64,000 nt of DNA from JBDSSS01 sp963764195 (lineage in GTDB: Bacteria > Actinomycetota > Actinomycetes > Actinomycetales > Dermatophilaceae): contig CAVXRG010000010.1 in the NCBI GenBank assembly GCA_963764195.1, forward strand, positions 558,001 to 622,000, in the 5' to 3' direction. The notes beneath the pieces were generated by a model. It was not told where the DNA came from. It saw nothing but the letters and a program-made list of their open reading frames with translations, and ran no database searches. Shown here piece after piece: positions 34,195 through 42,062 of the stretch; the stretch's first letter is position 1; each line of letters opens with the position of its first letter. The translations under genes and the position numbers were made by a program.

Positions 34195-36435
34195 TCAGCC
34201 CACCCTGCTGACGACGCGGGCGTCGTCTGACCGACCGCTCGGTGGGTTGTCGTCGAGCATGCTCGTGAGCCGCTCGCCCTCGACGTCGAGGTCCGGCAGG
34301 AGCCGGTCGAGCCACCGGGGCAGCCACCACGCCCGGTCACCGAGCAGGGACAGCACGGCGGGCACGAGGGTCATGCGCACGAGGAAGGCGTCGACGAAAA
34401 CACCCACTGCGAGGGCGAAGCCGATCGACTTGATGACCGGCTCGTCCGCCGTGACGAAGCCGCTGAAGACACCGACCATGATGACTGCGGCCGCGGTGAC
34501 GACCCGGGCGCCGTGGCGGAACCCCAGCGCGATGGACTCGTGGGCGGACGCACCGTGCACGTGCTCCTCCCGCATCCGGGTCACGAGGAAGACCTCGTAG
34601 TCCATCGCCAGACCGAAGAGGATCCCGACGAGCAGGATCGGTAGGAAGCTGATGATCGGACCGGTCGCGCCGACGCCGAGCAGGTCTGCGGCCCAACCGT
34701 CCTGGAACACGAGGACGACGGCGCCGAATGCCGCGGCCACGCTGAGCAGGAAGCCGACGACGGCCTTGAGCGGCACGAGGAGGCTGCGGAAGACGAGCAT
34801 GAGCAGCAGGAACGCGAGGCCGACGACGACCCCGAGGTAGGGCCCGAGCGCGCCGGCCAGCTTCTCGGAGACGTCGATGCCGACGGCCGTGGTGCCGGTG
34901 ACGTACACCTCGGCGCCCGTGTCGCTGCGCCACGTCGCGGCGTCCGCGCGGATGCCGCCCACAAGGTCCTCGGTGGCGACGTCCGCGGGTCCGCTGGCGG
35001 GGATGACCGAGTAGATCGCGGTGGTGCCGCTGGGGTCCTGCTGCGGCGGGGTGACGGCCACGACCCCTGGCACGGCCGCCAGGTCGGTGGCGATGGTCTG
35101 GGTGGCCGTCGTCGGGTCCGGGGCGGTGGCCAGGTCGGCCACGATGATGAGGGGGCCGTTGAAACCGGGGCCGAACCCCGCGGCGAGCGCGTCGTAGGCG
35201 CGTCGCTGGGTCGTGTCCACGGAGGCCGTGCCGTCGGACGGCAGGGCCAGGCGCAGGTCGAGGGCGGGCACGGCCACGGCGCCGAGTGCAGCGACGGTGA
35301 CGACGAGCGCCACGACCCGGTGCCGGAGCACCCCACGCGCCCAGCGCTCCCCGAAAGGCGCCTTGACCATGCGATGGCGTCCCGCACCCGCACCGCCGTC
35401 GCTCTCGGCGTCGCGCGAGGCCAGGCCCCGTCGACCGAGCACCTTGAGGCCGAGGAATCCGAGCAGGGCGGGCAGCAGGGTCAACGCGATGAGGACGGAG
35501 AAGAGGACCGTCGCGGCGGCGGCGAGACCCATCTGGGTCAGGAACGGGATCCCGACGACGGACAGGGCGGCGAGGGCGATGACGACGGTGGCCCCGGCGA
35601 AGACGACGGCGGAGCCGGCGGTCCCGACGGCACGCCCGATGGCCTCCTGCGGGCTGCGCCGCTGGAGCAGCTCGTGCCGGTAGCGCGAGACGATGAACAA
35701 GGCGTAGTCGATGCCGACGGCGAGGCCGAGCATCAGGGCGAGCGACGACGTCGTCGAGCTCAGCTCGACGAAACCGCTGGCGACCTCGATCCCGAGGAAG
35801 CCGAGACCGACGCCGATGACGGCCGTGAGCAACGGCAGCCCGGCGGCGACGAAGGAGCCGAAGGTGATGACGAGCACGAGTGCAGCGACGAGCAGCCCGA
35901 TGCCCTCGCTCGCGCTCTGGGCCGGCGCGACCTGGGTCGCATCACCGCCCACCTCGACGCCGACCCCGGCCGCCTCGGCCGACCGGGTGGCGGCCAGCAG
36001 TGCCGCACGGTCCGCGTCGGTGAGGTCGGTCGCCTTGACGGCATACGTCACGGTCGAGAAGGCGGTGCCCCCGTCCCGCGAGACCGACCGGGTGGCATAG
36101 GGGTCGGTGGCGGATCGCACGTGGGGCAGCGAGCCCAGCGACGCGACCGTGCCCTCGACCACCTTCGTCGCAGCCGGGTCCGTGAGGGTCGAGCCGTCGT
36201 CCGCGATGAAGACGACCCGCGCCGTCGCCACCTCGGCGTTGGCGCCGGTGCGCTCGGTCAGCAGGTCGAGCGCCCGTTGCGACTCGGTCCCCGGGATGGA
36301 GAACGCGTTGCTCGTCGGGCCCGACAGGGTGAGCGCGCCGGCGCCGACCCCGCCGAGGACGAGCGCCCAGAGGAGCAGGACGATACCGCGGCGGCGGAAG
36401 GACCACCGCCCGACACGGTAGAGGAAGGCAGCCAC
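34195..36435 (-). CDS. MMPL/RND-family transporter
   Basis: A 746-residue MMPL protein with about 12 helices in two halves, each preceded by a large external loop (about residues 40-175 and 395-530). The MMPL core is seen as LALMLGLAVGIDYALFIVSRYR and ILFGLAMDYEVFLVTRMREEH. Relatives export lipids or drugs. The start is GTG 36435 with GAGAGG upstream. It diverges from a TetR gene with two matching operator sites between them, so it is very probably repressed by that regulator. The 224 bases between its stop and the next gene hold the small ORF above and nothing else evident. Confidence 0.92.
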   Translation of the reverse strand: MAAFLYRVGRWSFRRRGIVLLLWALVLGGVGAGALTLSGPTSNAFSIPGTESQRALDLLTERTGANAEVATARVVFIADDGSTLTDPAATKVVEGTVASLGSLPHVRSATDPYATRSVSRDGGTAFSTVTYAVKATDLTDADRAALLAATRSAEAAGVGVEVGGDATQVAPAQSASEGIGLLVAALVLVITFGSFVAAGLPLLTAVIGVGLGFLGIEVASGFVELSSTTSSLALMLGLAVGIDYALFIVSRYRHELLQRRSPQEAIGRAVGTAGSAVVFAGATVVIALAALSVVGIPFLTQMGLAAAATVLFSVLIALTLLPALLGFLGLKVLGRRGLASRDAESDGGAGAGRHRMVKAPFGERWARGVLRHRVVALVVTVAALGAVAVPALDLRLALPSDGTASVDTTQRRAYDALAAGFGPGFNGPLIIVADLATAPDPTTATQTIATDLAAVPGVVAVTPPQQDPSGTTAIYSVIPASGPADVATEDLVGGIRADAATWRSDTGAEVYVTGTTAVGIDVSEKLAGALGPYLGVVVGLAFLLLMLVFRSLLVPLKAVVGFLLSVAAAFGAVVLVFQDGWAADLLGVGATGPIISFLPILLVGILFGLAMDYEVFLVTRMREEHVHGASAHESIALGFRHGARVVTAAAVIMVGVFSGFVTADEPVIKSIGFALAVGVFVDAFLVRMTLVPAVLSLLGDRAWWLPRWLDRLLPDLDVEGERLTSMLDDNPPSGRSDDARVVSRVG

Positions 36436-36495
36436 GAGGGGCCTCTCGAGAGTGATGGGGTCCGGGCGGCGTCGGCCGGAAAGACCCCTCCAAGT

Positions 36496-36533
36496 TAGTC
36501 GAATGGCTAGGTGAGAGCAAGCCGATCGGCTAG
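36496..36533. promoter_or_regulatory. Two TetR operator copies
   Basis: TAGTCGAATGGCTAG (36496-36510) and AAGCCGATCGGCTAG (36519-36533) are two 15-mers matching at 11 positions, centres 23 bases apart; the second contains the perfect 12-bp palindrome AGCCGATCGGCT. They lie between divergent MMPL and TetR genes. Confidence 0.75.
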
Positions 36534-36595
36534 CTCCGGTGTAGCGTGACGGCGACGTCGGTCACCAGCCCGACACCGCGGCCCAGGAGGCGACC

Positions 36596-37156
36596 ATGGC
36601 GCGACCGCTCGCACCCCGCGGAACGGCCCGGGCTCGCGTCCTTGCGGCGGCCCTCGACCTCTTCGCCGAGTACGGCGTGAGCGGCACCTCGCTCCAGATG
36701 ATCGCCGACCACCTCGGCGTCACCAAGGCAGCCGTCTACTACCAGTTCAAGGCCAAGGAGGAGATCGTCCTGGCCGTCCTCGCGCCGGCGTTCGAGACCC
36801 TCCATGCGATCACCGGCGACGACGGCGGTGCGCCCTGGACGCCGTCCGCCGCCGAGGCTGCCATGGCCGGGCTCGTCGACCTGATGATCGAGGAGCGGCA
36901 GGTCTACGCCACGCTCTTCCGCGACCCGGACGCGGTGCGCATCGTGCACGCCCACCCCGAGTTCCAGCTCCTCACCGAGCGCCTTGGCCAGCTGCTCCTC
37001 GGGCCGCAGCCGTCGACCCGACGCCGGATCGGGGTCTCGCTCCTCGGCGGTGGACTCGCCCAGGTGGGCATGGACCCGATGCTTGCCGACATCGGCGACG
37101 TCGACCTGCGCGCGGAGGTCACCCGGATCGGGAGCAGGCTGCTCGAGCCGACGTGA
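36596..37156 (+). CDS. TetR family regulator
   Basis: A 186-residue repressor. The helix-turn-helix (about residues 15-55) reads VLAAALDLFAEYGVSGTSLQMIADHLGVTKAAVYYQF; the C-terminal ligand domain is variable. It probably controls the divergent MMPL transporter through two operator copies at 36496-36533 and its own gene. ATG 36596 has CAGGAGG upstream. Confidence 0.92.
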   Translation: MARPLAPRGTARARVLAAALDLFAEYGVSGTSLQMIADHLGVTKAAVYYQFKAKEEIVLAVLAPAFETLHAITGDDGGAPWTPSAAEAAMAGLVDLMIEERQVYATLFRDPDAVRIVHAHPEFQLLTERLGQLLLGPQPSTRRRIGVSLLGGGLAQVGMDPMLADIGDVDLRAEVTRIGSRLLEPT

Positions 37157-37252
37157 GTGCGGCGGGGTCACACCCCCGCCCCACCGCTCACCCCGGAGAC
37201 GACGTCGGGCCGACCATCGCGGACGCGGCCGGTCGTCCCGCTCGCCGCGGGC

Positions 37253-37459
37253 TCAGTCTTCGGCTCCACGTGCCGCACGCGCCGCCCGTGCGGCCCGTGC
37301 GGCCGCCACGCGCGCGTCCCGCTCACGCTTGAGCTGCATCTTGGGATCCTGTGCCGACCCGAGCTCGGCCGGCCCGAAGATGGTCAGGCCGACCAGCCGC
37401 AGCCGGAAGGCGACGCGGTAGCCGATCGAGAGACCGTCATGGGACCTGCGGCTCGACAC
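37253..37459 (-). CDS. Small conserved hypothetical protein
   Basis: A 68-residue basic protein: SIGYRVAFRLRLVGLTIFGPAELG is followed by a charged Ala/Arg repeat helix (VAAARAARAARAARGAED) that could form a coiled coil. It starts at GTG 37459 with GGAG eight bases upstream. It diverges from an OhrR-like regulator across a 71-base gap with a perfect palindromic operator, so it may be a target. Function unknown. The 96 bases between it and the TetR gene show nothing. Confidence 0.62.
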   Translation of the reverse strand: MSSRRSHDGLSIGYRVAFRLRLVGLTIFGPAELGSAQDPKMQLKRERDARVAAARAARAARAARGAED

Positions 37460-37474
37460 GATCTGGCTCCATTC

Positions 37475-37488
37475 GTTAGTGCACTAAC
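37475..37488. promoter_or_regulatory. Perfect 14-bp palindrome, MarR/OhrR operator
   Basis: GTTAGTGCACTAAC is a perfect palindrome between the divergent small gene and the MarR gene. Its size and AT-rich half sites fit MarR-family operators. Confidence 0.7.
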
Positions 37489-37530
37489 TGTTAGGGTCCA
37501 CACTATGCCACGGTCGACGAGTGAGGTGCC

Positions 37531-38013
37531 ATGACCAGCCGACGGCCCACCCCGGCGAGCAACCCTCGTGCGGGAGCCGGCACCCCGGACGACCTGCTCC
37601 AGCTCGACCGTCAGGTGTGCTTCGCGCTCGCCGTCGCCACGCGCAACGTCATCGCCCTCTACCGGCCGGTGCTCGAGCCGCTCGGGCTCACCCATCCCCA
37701 GTACCTCGTCATGCTGGCGCTGTGGGAGCGCTCGCCGCTCAGCGTCCGCGAGATCGGTCACCTCATCAGCCTCGAGCCGGCCACCCTGTCGCCGTTGCTC
37801 AAGCGGCTCGAGTGCGCCGGTCTGGTGACCCGCGACCGGGACCCGCGTGACGACCGGGCGCTGGCGATCACCCTCACCGAGGGAGGGCTGGCCCTGCGCG
37901 AGCGCGCCCTCGAGGTCCCCCCGCAGATCATCGCGACCCTCGGTATGCCGGTCGGGGAGCTCCAGGCGCTGCACGCCTCCCTGACCCGCGTCATCGAGGC
38001 CACCACGCCCTGA
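37531..38013 (+). CDS. MarR-family regulator, OhrR-like
   Basis: A 160-residue winged-helix regulator. LDRQVCFALAVATRNVIALYRP, then GLTHPQYLVMLALWE matches OhrR, including the redox-sensing Cys30 in the position of Cys15 of Bacillus OhrR. The DNA-binding wing is VREIGHLISLEPATLSPLLKRLE. OhrR proteins derepress on oxidation by organic hydroperoxides. No ohr gene adjoins it; the divergent small gene is the only obvious partner. It has a 20-residue N-terminal tail. Confidence 0.82.
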   Translation: MTSRRPTPASNPRAGAGTPDDLLQLDRQVCFALAVATRNVIALYRPVLEPLGLTHPQYLVMLALWERSPLSVREIGHLISLEPATLSPLLKRLECAGLVTRDRDPRDDRALAITLTEGGLALRERALEVPPQIIATLGMPVGELQALHASLTRVIEATTP

Positions 38014-38025
38014 CCGCTGAGCTCG

Positions 38026-38430
38026 TCAGTCCGTCGGCGTCCCCTGGTGGTGGAACAGCTGCCAACCCCTGACCGGGTCGTGACGCCAGAGCGAGGTCCG
38101 GTGCGTCCGTCGGCCACCAGCCGTCGCGGTGTACTTCACCATCACGACGCCGTCAGCGACGAGCCGGCCCCGGAGCCTCTCCACGGTGATCTCATCCGCG
38201 TCCTCGGCATCCTCGGCGGTGACCCTGGCCACCCGTTCAGCGGTGCCCGCCTTCGTGAGCTCACCGCCGGAACGGCCGAACTCGTGGAAGTCGTCCGCGA
38301 GGAACGCATCGAGTGCGGCGGGGTCGAGGCGGCACGGACGCGACAGGGTCACCCGCTCGGCGGCGATCGCCGCCGCGACCTGCGCGCCGTCGACCCGCGC
38401 GTGGGCCTCCTCGGGCTGTCCCGCCGTCAT
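38026..38430 (-). CDS. NTF2-like (DUF4440/SnoaL) protein
   Basis: A 134-residue protein. RLDPAALDAFLADDFHEFGRSGG and later VKYTATAGGRRTHRTSLWRHDPVRGWQLFHHQGT are hallmarks of the NTF2-like cone fold. Such proteins bind small ligands or act as isomerases; the function here is unknown. Start ATG 38430 is chosen for length; the reading frame is open upstream. Convergent with the OhrR-like gene and divergent from arr. Confidence 0.72.
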   Translation of the reverse strand: MTAGQPEEAHARVDGAQVAAAIAAERVTLSRPCRLDPAALDAFLADDFHEFGRSGGELTKAGTAERVARVTAEDAEDADEITVERLRGRLVADGVVMVKYTATAGGRRTHRTSLWRHDPVRGWQLFHHQGTPTD

Positions 38431-38536
38431 GAACGGATCTTGGCACGGCCCTGCCGGGCCCGGCGCGAAGGCGCCCGAACCGGGGTCCACCTGGGGCACC
38501 ATGGACCAGGCAAGACCGGGAGCACGAGGGGGCGGC

Positions 38537-38998
38537 ATGACCGATGACTCCACCACCCGCACCAGGGTGACGTTCGAGCGCTGCGATCACGTCCGGGGCC
38601 CGTTCCTGCACGGGACGAGGGTCGCGCTCGAGCCGGGCACCGAGCTCGCGCCCGGGCACGGCTCGCACTTCCGGCCGGGACGCGCGCTGGCCCACATCTA
38701 CTTCACCGCGCTCGAGGAAACCGCCGCCTGGGGCGCCGAGCTGGCCACGGCCCTCTCGGGCGAGTCCGGGCGCGGGCACGTCTACGTCGTGGAGCCCATG
38801 GGTCCTTTCGAGGACGACCCCAACGTCACGGACAAGCGATTTCCCGGCAACCCGACCCAGTCCTACCGCAGTCGCGACCCACTGCGGGTCGTCGGCGAGC
38901 TGGAGCAGTGGCAGGGGCACGCACCCGAGGTGCTGCGGGGGATGCTCGACCGACTCGCGCAGCTGCGTGCAGCCGGGCTCGACATCATCGAGGACTGA
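38537..38998 (+). CDS. arr: NAD-dependent rifamycin ADP-ribosyltransferase
   Basis: A 153-residue Arr enzyme, which inactivates rifamycins by ADP-ribosylating the C23 hydroxyl. Conserved blocks are GPFLHGTRVALEPG, SHFRPGRALAHIYFT, and YVVEPMGPFEDDPNVTDKR with FPGNPTQSYRSRDPLRVVGE, including the catalytic Asp region (about 93-94). Length is close to the 140-150 of known Arr proteins. GAGGGGG precedes ATG 38537. Chromosomal arr genes are widespread in soil actinobacteria; nothing here indicates a mobile element. Confidence 0.93.
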   Translation: MTDDSTTRTRVTFERCDHVRGPFLHGTRVALEPGTELAPGHGSHFRPGRALAHIYFTALEETAAWGAELATALSGESGRGHVYVVEPMGPFEDDPNVTDKRFPGNPTQSYRSRDPLRVVGELEQWQGHAPEVLRGMLDRLAQLRAAGLDIIED

Positions 38999-39069
38999 GG
39001 CCGGCGGACGGAACCGGGGTGCGTTGCCACGACGTGGAAAGCGTGCAAGGTGCAGGCCAGAGGCCTAGA

Positions 39070-39474
39070 AGTGGATGAGTCGGCCGATACGCCGGGTTCT
39101 GTTCCGCACCGCCGTTACCGACGTGGTGCAGCGACGGCCATCCATCTGGGCCGACCATTGCTGGCCGGCTCGAGCGTCCTACCCGCGCACTCGACCGGGC
39201 CGGTCTCCACGGTGCCCGAGGGCACCGAACATGCACTGTCTGGACTTGCTCCGGGTGGGGTTTACCGAGCCGGTCCAGTCACCTGGACCGCTGGTGGTCT
39301 CTTACACCACCGTTTCACCCTTACCGGCTGCCGAAGCGGCCGGCGGTCTGTTTTCTGTGGCACTGTCCCGCGGGTCACCCCGGGTGGCTGTTGGCCACCA
39401 CCCTGCCCTGTGGAGCCCGGACGTTCCTCGGCAGGACCGAGGTCCTGACGCGACCGTCTGGCCGACTCATCCAC
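39070..39474 (-). ncRNA. rnpB: RNase P RNA (type A)
   Basis: Catalytic RNA that matures tRNA 5' ends. Reading leftward, hallmark segments are GAGGAACGTCCGGGCTCC (near 39414-39431), ACAGAAAACAGACCGCC, GGTAAGGGTGAAACGGTG, AAACCCCACCCGGAGCAAG and the terminal GAACCCGG. The ends GGATGAGTCGGCC and GGCCGACTCATCC pair as helix P1, which fixes the boundaries to within a few bases. The long ORF overlapping this region is an artefact. Confidence 0.96.
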
Positions 39475-39490
39475 GGCCCAGCATAGGGGC

Positions 39491-39530
39491 GTATGCCGGG
39501 TGCTGCCGACCCGCCGGCGCAGCGGCATAC
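39491..39530. repeat. Imperfect palindrome capped by GTATGCCG/CGGCATAC
   Basis: GTATGCCG (39491-39498) faces CGGCATAC (39523-39530) with an internal partly paired segment. It lies immediately upstream of rnpB and just past the spermidine synthase-like stop. Confidence 0.6.
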
Positions 39531-39539
39531 CGCGTGGGT

Positions 39540-40283
39540 TCACTCCCCCGCGGCCGGCTCTGCGCTTGCCTTCGTCGCGACGTAGACGCCGTTGGCGGAG
39601 GTGCCGCCGGTCAAGGGGTTGGCGAAGGTCACCTCGTGGCCCTCGGCCGACCCGAAGACCTCGGCGAGCAGCGCGGTGAAGTCAGGCTCCGGGACCTCGT
39701 CCGACCAGAGCGCGAAGACGCCGCCCGGGTGCAGGCGGTCTGCGAGGCGCTCGAGGCCGGCCCGCTCGTAGAGGTCGGCGTGGCTCGGGTGGAGGACATG
39801 GTGCGGCGTGTGGTCGACGTCGAGGAGCACGGCGTGCAGGCGTTGCGGCGCGTCGCCGAAGCTGTCACCCGCACGGGCGAGGGCGAAGAAGTCGCCCTCG
39901 AGCAGCCGCGTCCTCGGGTCGGTCGTCAGGCCTGCGGTGTCCGGCAGGAGCTGGCGCTCGTGCCACGTGATGACCGGGGCCAGCGCCTCGACGACGGTCA
40001 CGGTGCCCACCCGGTCGTCCTCGAGCGTCGCCACCGCCGTGTAGCCGAGACCCAGTCCCCCGACGACGACGTCGAGCCGCTCGCCCTCGGCGGCTTCGAC
40101 AGCCGCCAGACCGAGCCGGGCGAGCTCGACCTCGGCCACGGTGAACAGGCTCGACATGAGGAACTCCTCGCCGAGCTTCACCTCGTAGACCTCGACCTGG
40201 AGCGTCGGCTCGACCCGACGTCGGAGGCTGACCGTGCCCAGGGCCGTCGGCTGCCAGTCGATCTCCTGGAGTCGCTTGCTCAC
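39540..40283 (-). CDS. Spermidine synthase-like methyltransferase-fold protein
   Basis: A 247-residue protein with the SAM-binding-type Rossmann fold of spermidine synthases (VVVGGLGLGYTAVATL, then VTVVEALAPVI and LLLDVDHTPHHVL). The catalytic residues of true aminopropyltransferases are not obvious, so it may be a methyltransferase-fold protein of other function. Starts with GTG 40283, four bases after the prfC stop, so the two are cotranscribed. Confidence 0.8.
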   Translation of the reverse strand: MSKRLQEIDWQPTALGTVSLRRRVEPTLQVEVYEVKLGEEFLMSSLFTVAEVELARLGLAAVEAAEGERLDVVVGGLGLGYTAVATLEDDRVGTVTVVEALAPVITWHERQLLPDTAGLTTDPRTRLLEGDFFALARAGDSFGDAPQRLHAVLLDVDHTPHHVLHPSHADLYERAGLERLADRLHPGGVFALWSDEVPEPDFTALLAEVFGSAEGHEVTFANPLTGGTSANGVYVATKASAEPAAGE

Positions 40284-40287
40284 GTCG

Positions 40288-41925
40288 TCACCCGAAGATC
40301 GGGCCGAGGCTGCCGTCCGGCAGGTCGCGCTCCACCGACGCCATGCGCCACTTGTCGACGAAGGCGGCGATGTGCACCCCGTCGCCGCGGGTGAAGGCCT
40401 CGCATCCCGGGCGGCTGTCGACGGCCTGCATGGCCTCCGCCGTGACGGCGCGAGCGACGCCGTAGGGCAGCACCTCGAGCCGGATCGCCGAGCCGAACTC
40501 GTGCTCCATCCGGTGCTTCGCGACGTCGAACTGCATCGGGCCGACGGCCGCGAGGACGGGGGCCTGGGCGCCGCGCCGGTCGGACTGGAGCACCTGGACG
40601 ACGCCCTCCTCCCCCAGCTGCTCGATGCCGCGGCGGAACTGCTTCTGCTTGCCGCTCACGGCCGCTCGGGCAACGGCGAAGTGCTCCGGGGCGAAGAGCG
40701 GGATGCGGGGGAAGGCGACACTCTCGTCGGCGAAGAGGGTGTCACCGACCCGCAGGGCGTTCGCGTTGACGAGACCGATGACGTCACCGGGGAAGGCCTC
40801 GTCGACGGTCGTCCGGTCCCGGCCGAAGACGCTCTGGGCGTACTTCGTCGCGAAGGGGCGGCCGGTGTCACCGTGGGTGAGGACCATGCCGCGGCTGAAG
40901 CGGCCCGAGCAGACGCGCATGAAGGCGAGCCGGTCGCGGTGGGCCTTGTCCATGCCGGCCTGGATCTTGAAGACGAAGCCCGAGAACGGCGCCGCCACCT
41001 CGCGGGGCGCCCCGGAGCGGTCCGGGCGGGCGCCCGGAGCCGGCGCGAGCTCGACCAGCGTGTCGAGCAGCTGGCGCACTCCGAAGTTGAGGACCGCCGA
41101 GCCGAAGAGCACGGGCGAGGCCGCGCCGGAGAGGAAGAGCTCCATGTCGAACTCATGGCCCGACGAGCGGAGCAGGTCGAGCTCCTCGACGGCCTGCTCG
41201 AAGACGGCGCCCTGGGTGCGCAGCGCCTCCTCGGCAGTATGCCGTGTCGTGATCGCCTCGGTCGCGCCGCCCGGGGTGCGGGTGAACTCCACGAACTCAC
41301 CGGTGGCACCGTCGACGACGCCGCGGAAGTCCCCGGCGACACCGACGGGCCAGGTCAGCGGCATCGGGTGCAGGTCGATCCGATTGGTCAGCTCGTCCAT
41401 GATGGCGAGCGCGTCGAGCCCGGGCCGGTCCCACTTGTTGATGACCGTGATGACCGGCACCCCGCGGACGCGGCAGACCTCGAAGAGCTTGAGTGTCTGC
41501 GGCTCGATCCCCTTGGCCGCGTCGACGAGCATGACGGCGGCGTCGACGGCCGCGAGCACCCGGTAGGTGTCCTCGGAGAAGTCGGCGTGGCCGGGGGTGT
41601 CGAGCAGGTTGACGACCGTGCCGGCATACGCGAACTGGAGGACGGCGGAGGTGATCGAGATGCCGCGGTCCTTCTCCATCTCCATCCAGTCGGAGACGAC
41701 GCCCTTGCGGGCTCCCTTGCCGTGCACGGCCCCGGCCTCGCCGATCGCGTGCGCGTGCAGCGCGAGGGCCTCGGTGAGGGTCGACTTGCCGGCGTCGGGG
41801 TGGGAGATGACGGCGAAGGTGCGCCGTCGGGCGGCCTGCTCGGTCACCTCCCGCGCCTCGGGGTCGAGGCGTCTGGTCGGCGGCTGGGCCGCCGCGAGGT
41901 CACGGTCGGTGGTCGATGCGCTCAT
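40288..41925 (-). CDS. prfC: Peptide chain release factor 3
   Basis: A 545-residue GTPase that recycles RF1/RF2 from the ribosome. G motifs are SHPDAGKST (G1), DTPGHAD (G3) and INKWDRPG (G4); the switch I Thr is in KDRGISITSAV. C-terminal domains include GPMQFDVAKHRMEHEFG and ARAVT segments typical of RF3 rather than EF-G. ATG 41925 has GGAGG nine bases upstream. The 137 bases to the next gene hold a long palindrome (42002-42057). Confidence 0.96.
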   Translation of the reverse strand: MSASTTDRDLAAAQPPTRRLDPEAREVTEQAARRRTFAVISHPDAGKSTLTEALALHAHAIGEAGAVHGKGARKGVVSDWMEMEKDRGISITSAVLQFAYAGTVVNLLDTPGHADFSEDTYRVLAAVDAAVMLVDAAKGIEPQTLKLFEVCRVRGVPVITVINKWDRPGLDALAIMDELTNRIDLHPMPLTWPVGVAGDFRGVVDGATGEFVEFTRTPGGATEAITTRHTAEEALRTQGAVFEQAVEELDLLRSSGHEFDMELFLSGAASPVLFGSAVLNFGVRQLLDTLVELAPAPGARPDRSGAPREVAAPFSGFVFKIQAGMDKAHRDRLAFMRVCSGRFSRGMVLTHGDTGRPFATKYAQSVFGRDRTTVDEAFPGDVIGLVNANALRVGDTLFADESVAFPRIPLFAPEHFAVARAAVSGKQKQFRRGIEQLGEEGVVQVLQSDRRGAQAPVLAAVGPMQFDVAKHRMEHEFGSAIRLEVLPYGVARAVTAEAMQAVDSRPGCEAFTRGDGVHIAAFVDKWRMASVERDLPDGSLGPIFG

Positions 41926-42001
41926 CTGAGTGGTCCTCCAGTCATCGCCCACGAGTCTCCCACCGGACCCCGCGATCCACCGCATCCGCACCCCCGCCCT
42001 C

Positions 42002-42057
42002 CCCCGGTTCGATGTATCTCCGCACCCCGGGGAGCGCGGAGATACATCGAACCGGGG
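42002..42057. terminator. Perfect 22-bp inverted repeat after the RNB gene
   Basis: The arms at 42002-42023 and 42036-42057 are exact complements (outer part CCCCGGTTCGATGTATC), with a 12-base loop that itself contains CCCCGGGG. The stem includes TATC/GATA steps, unlike a pure GC terminator, so it may be a structural repeat used as a terminator. Confidence 0.65.
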
Positions 42058-42062
42058 AAGAC

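Noticed and set aside
39418..39473. Plus-strand pairing near 39.4 kb considered as a terminator
   Set aside because: It is explained by helices of RNase P RNA on the minus strand.
39075..40394. Plus-strand open frame of 439 codons across 39.1-40.4 kb
   Set aside because: It runs through RNase P RNA and antisense to the spermidine synthase-like gene.
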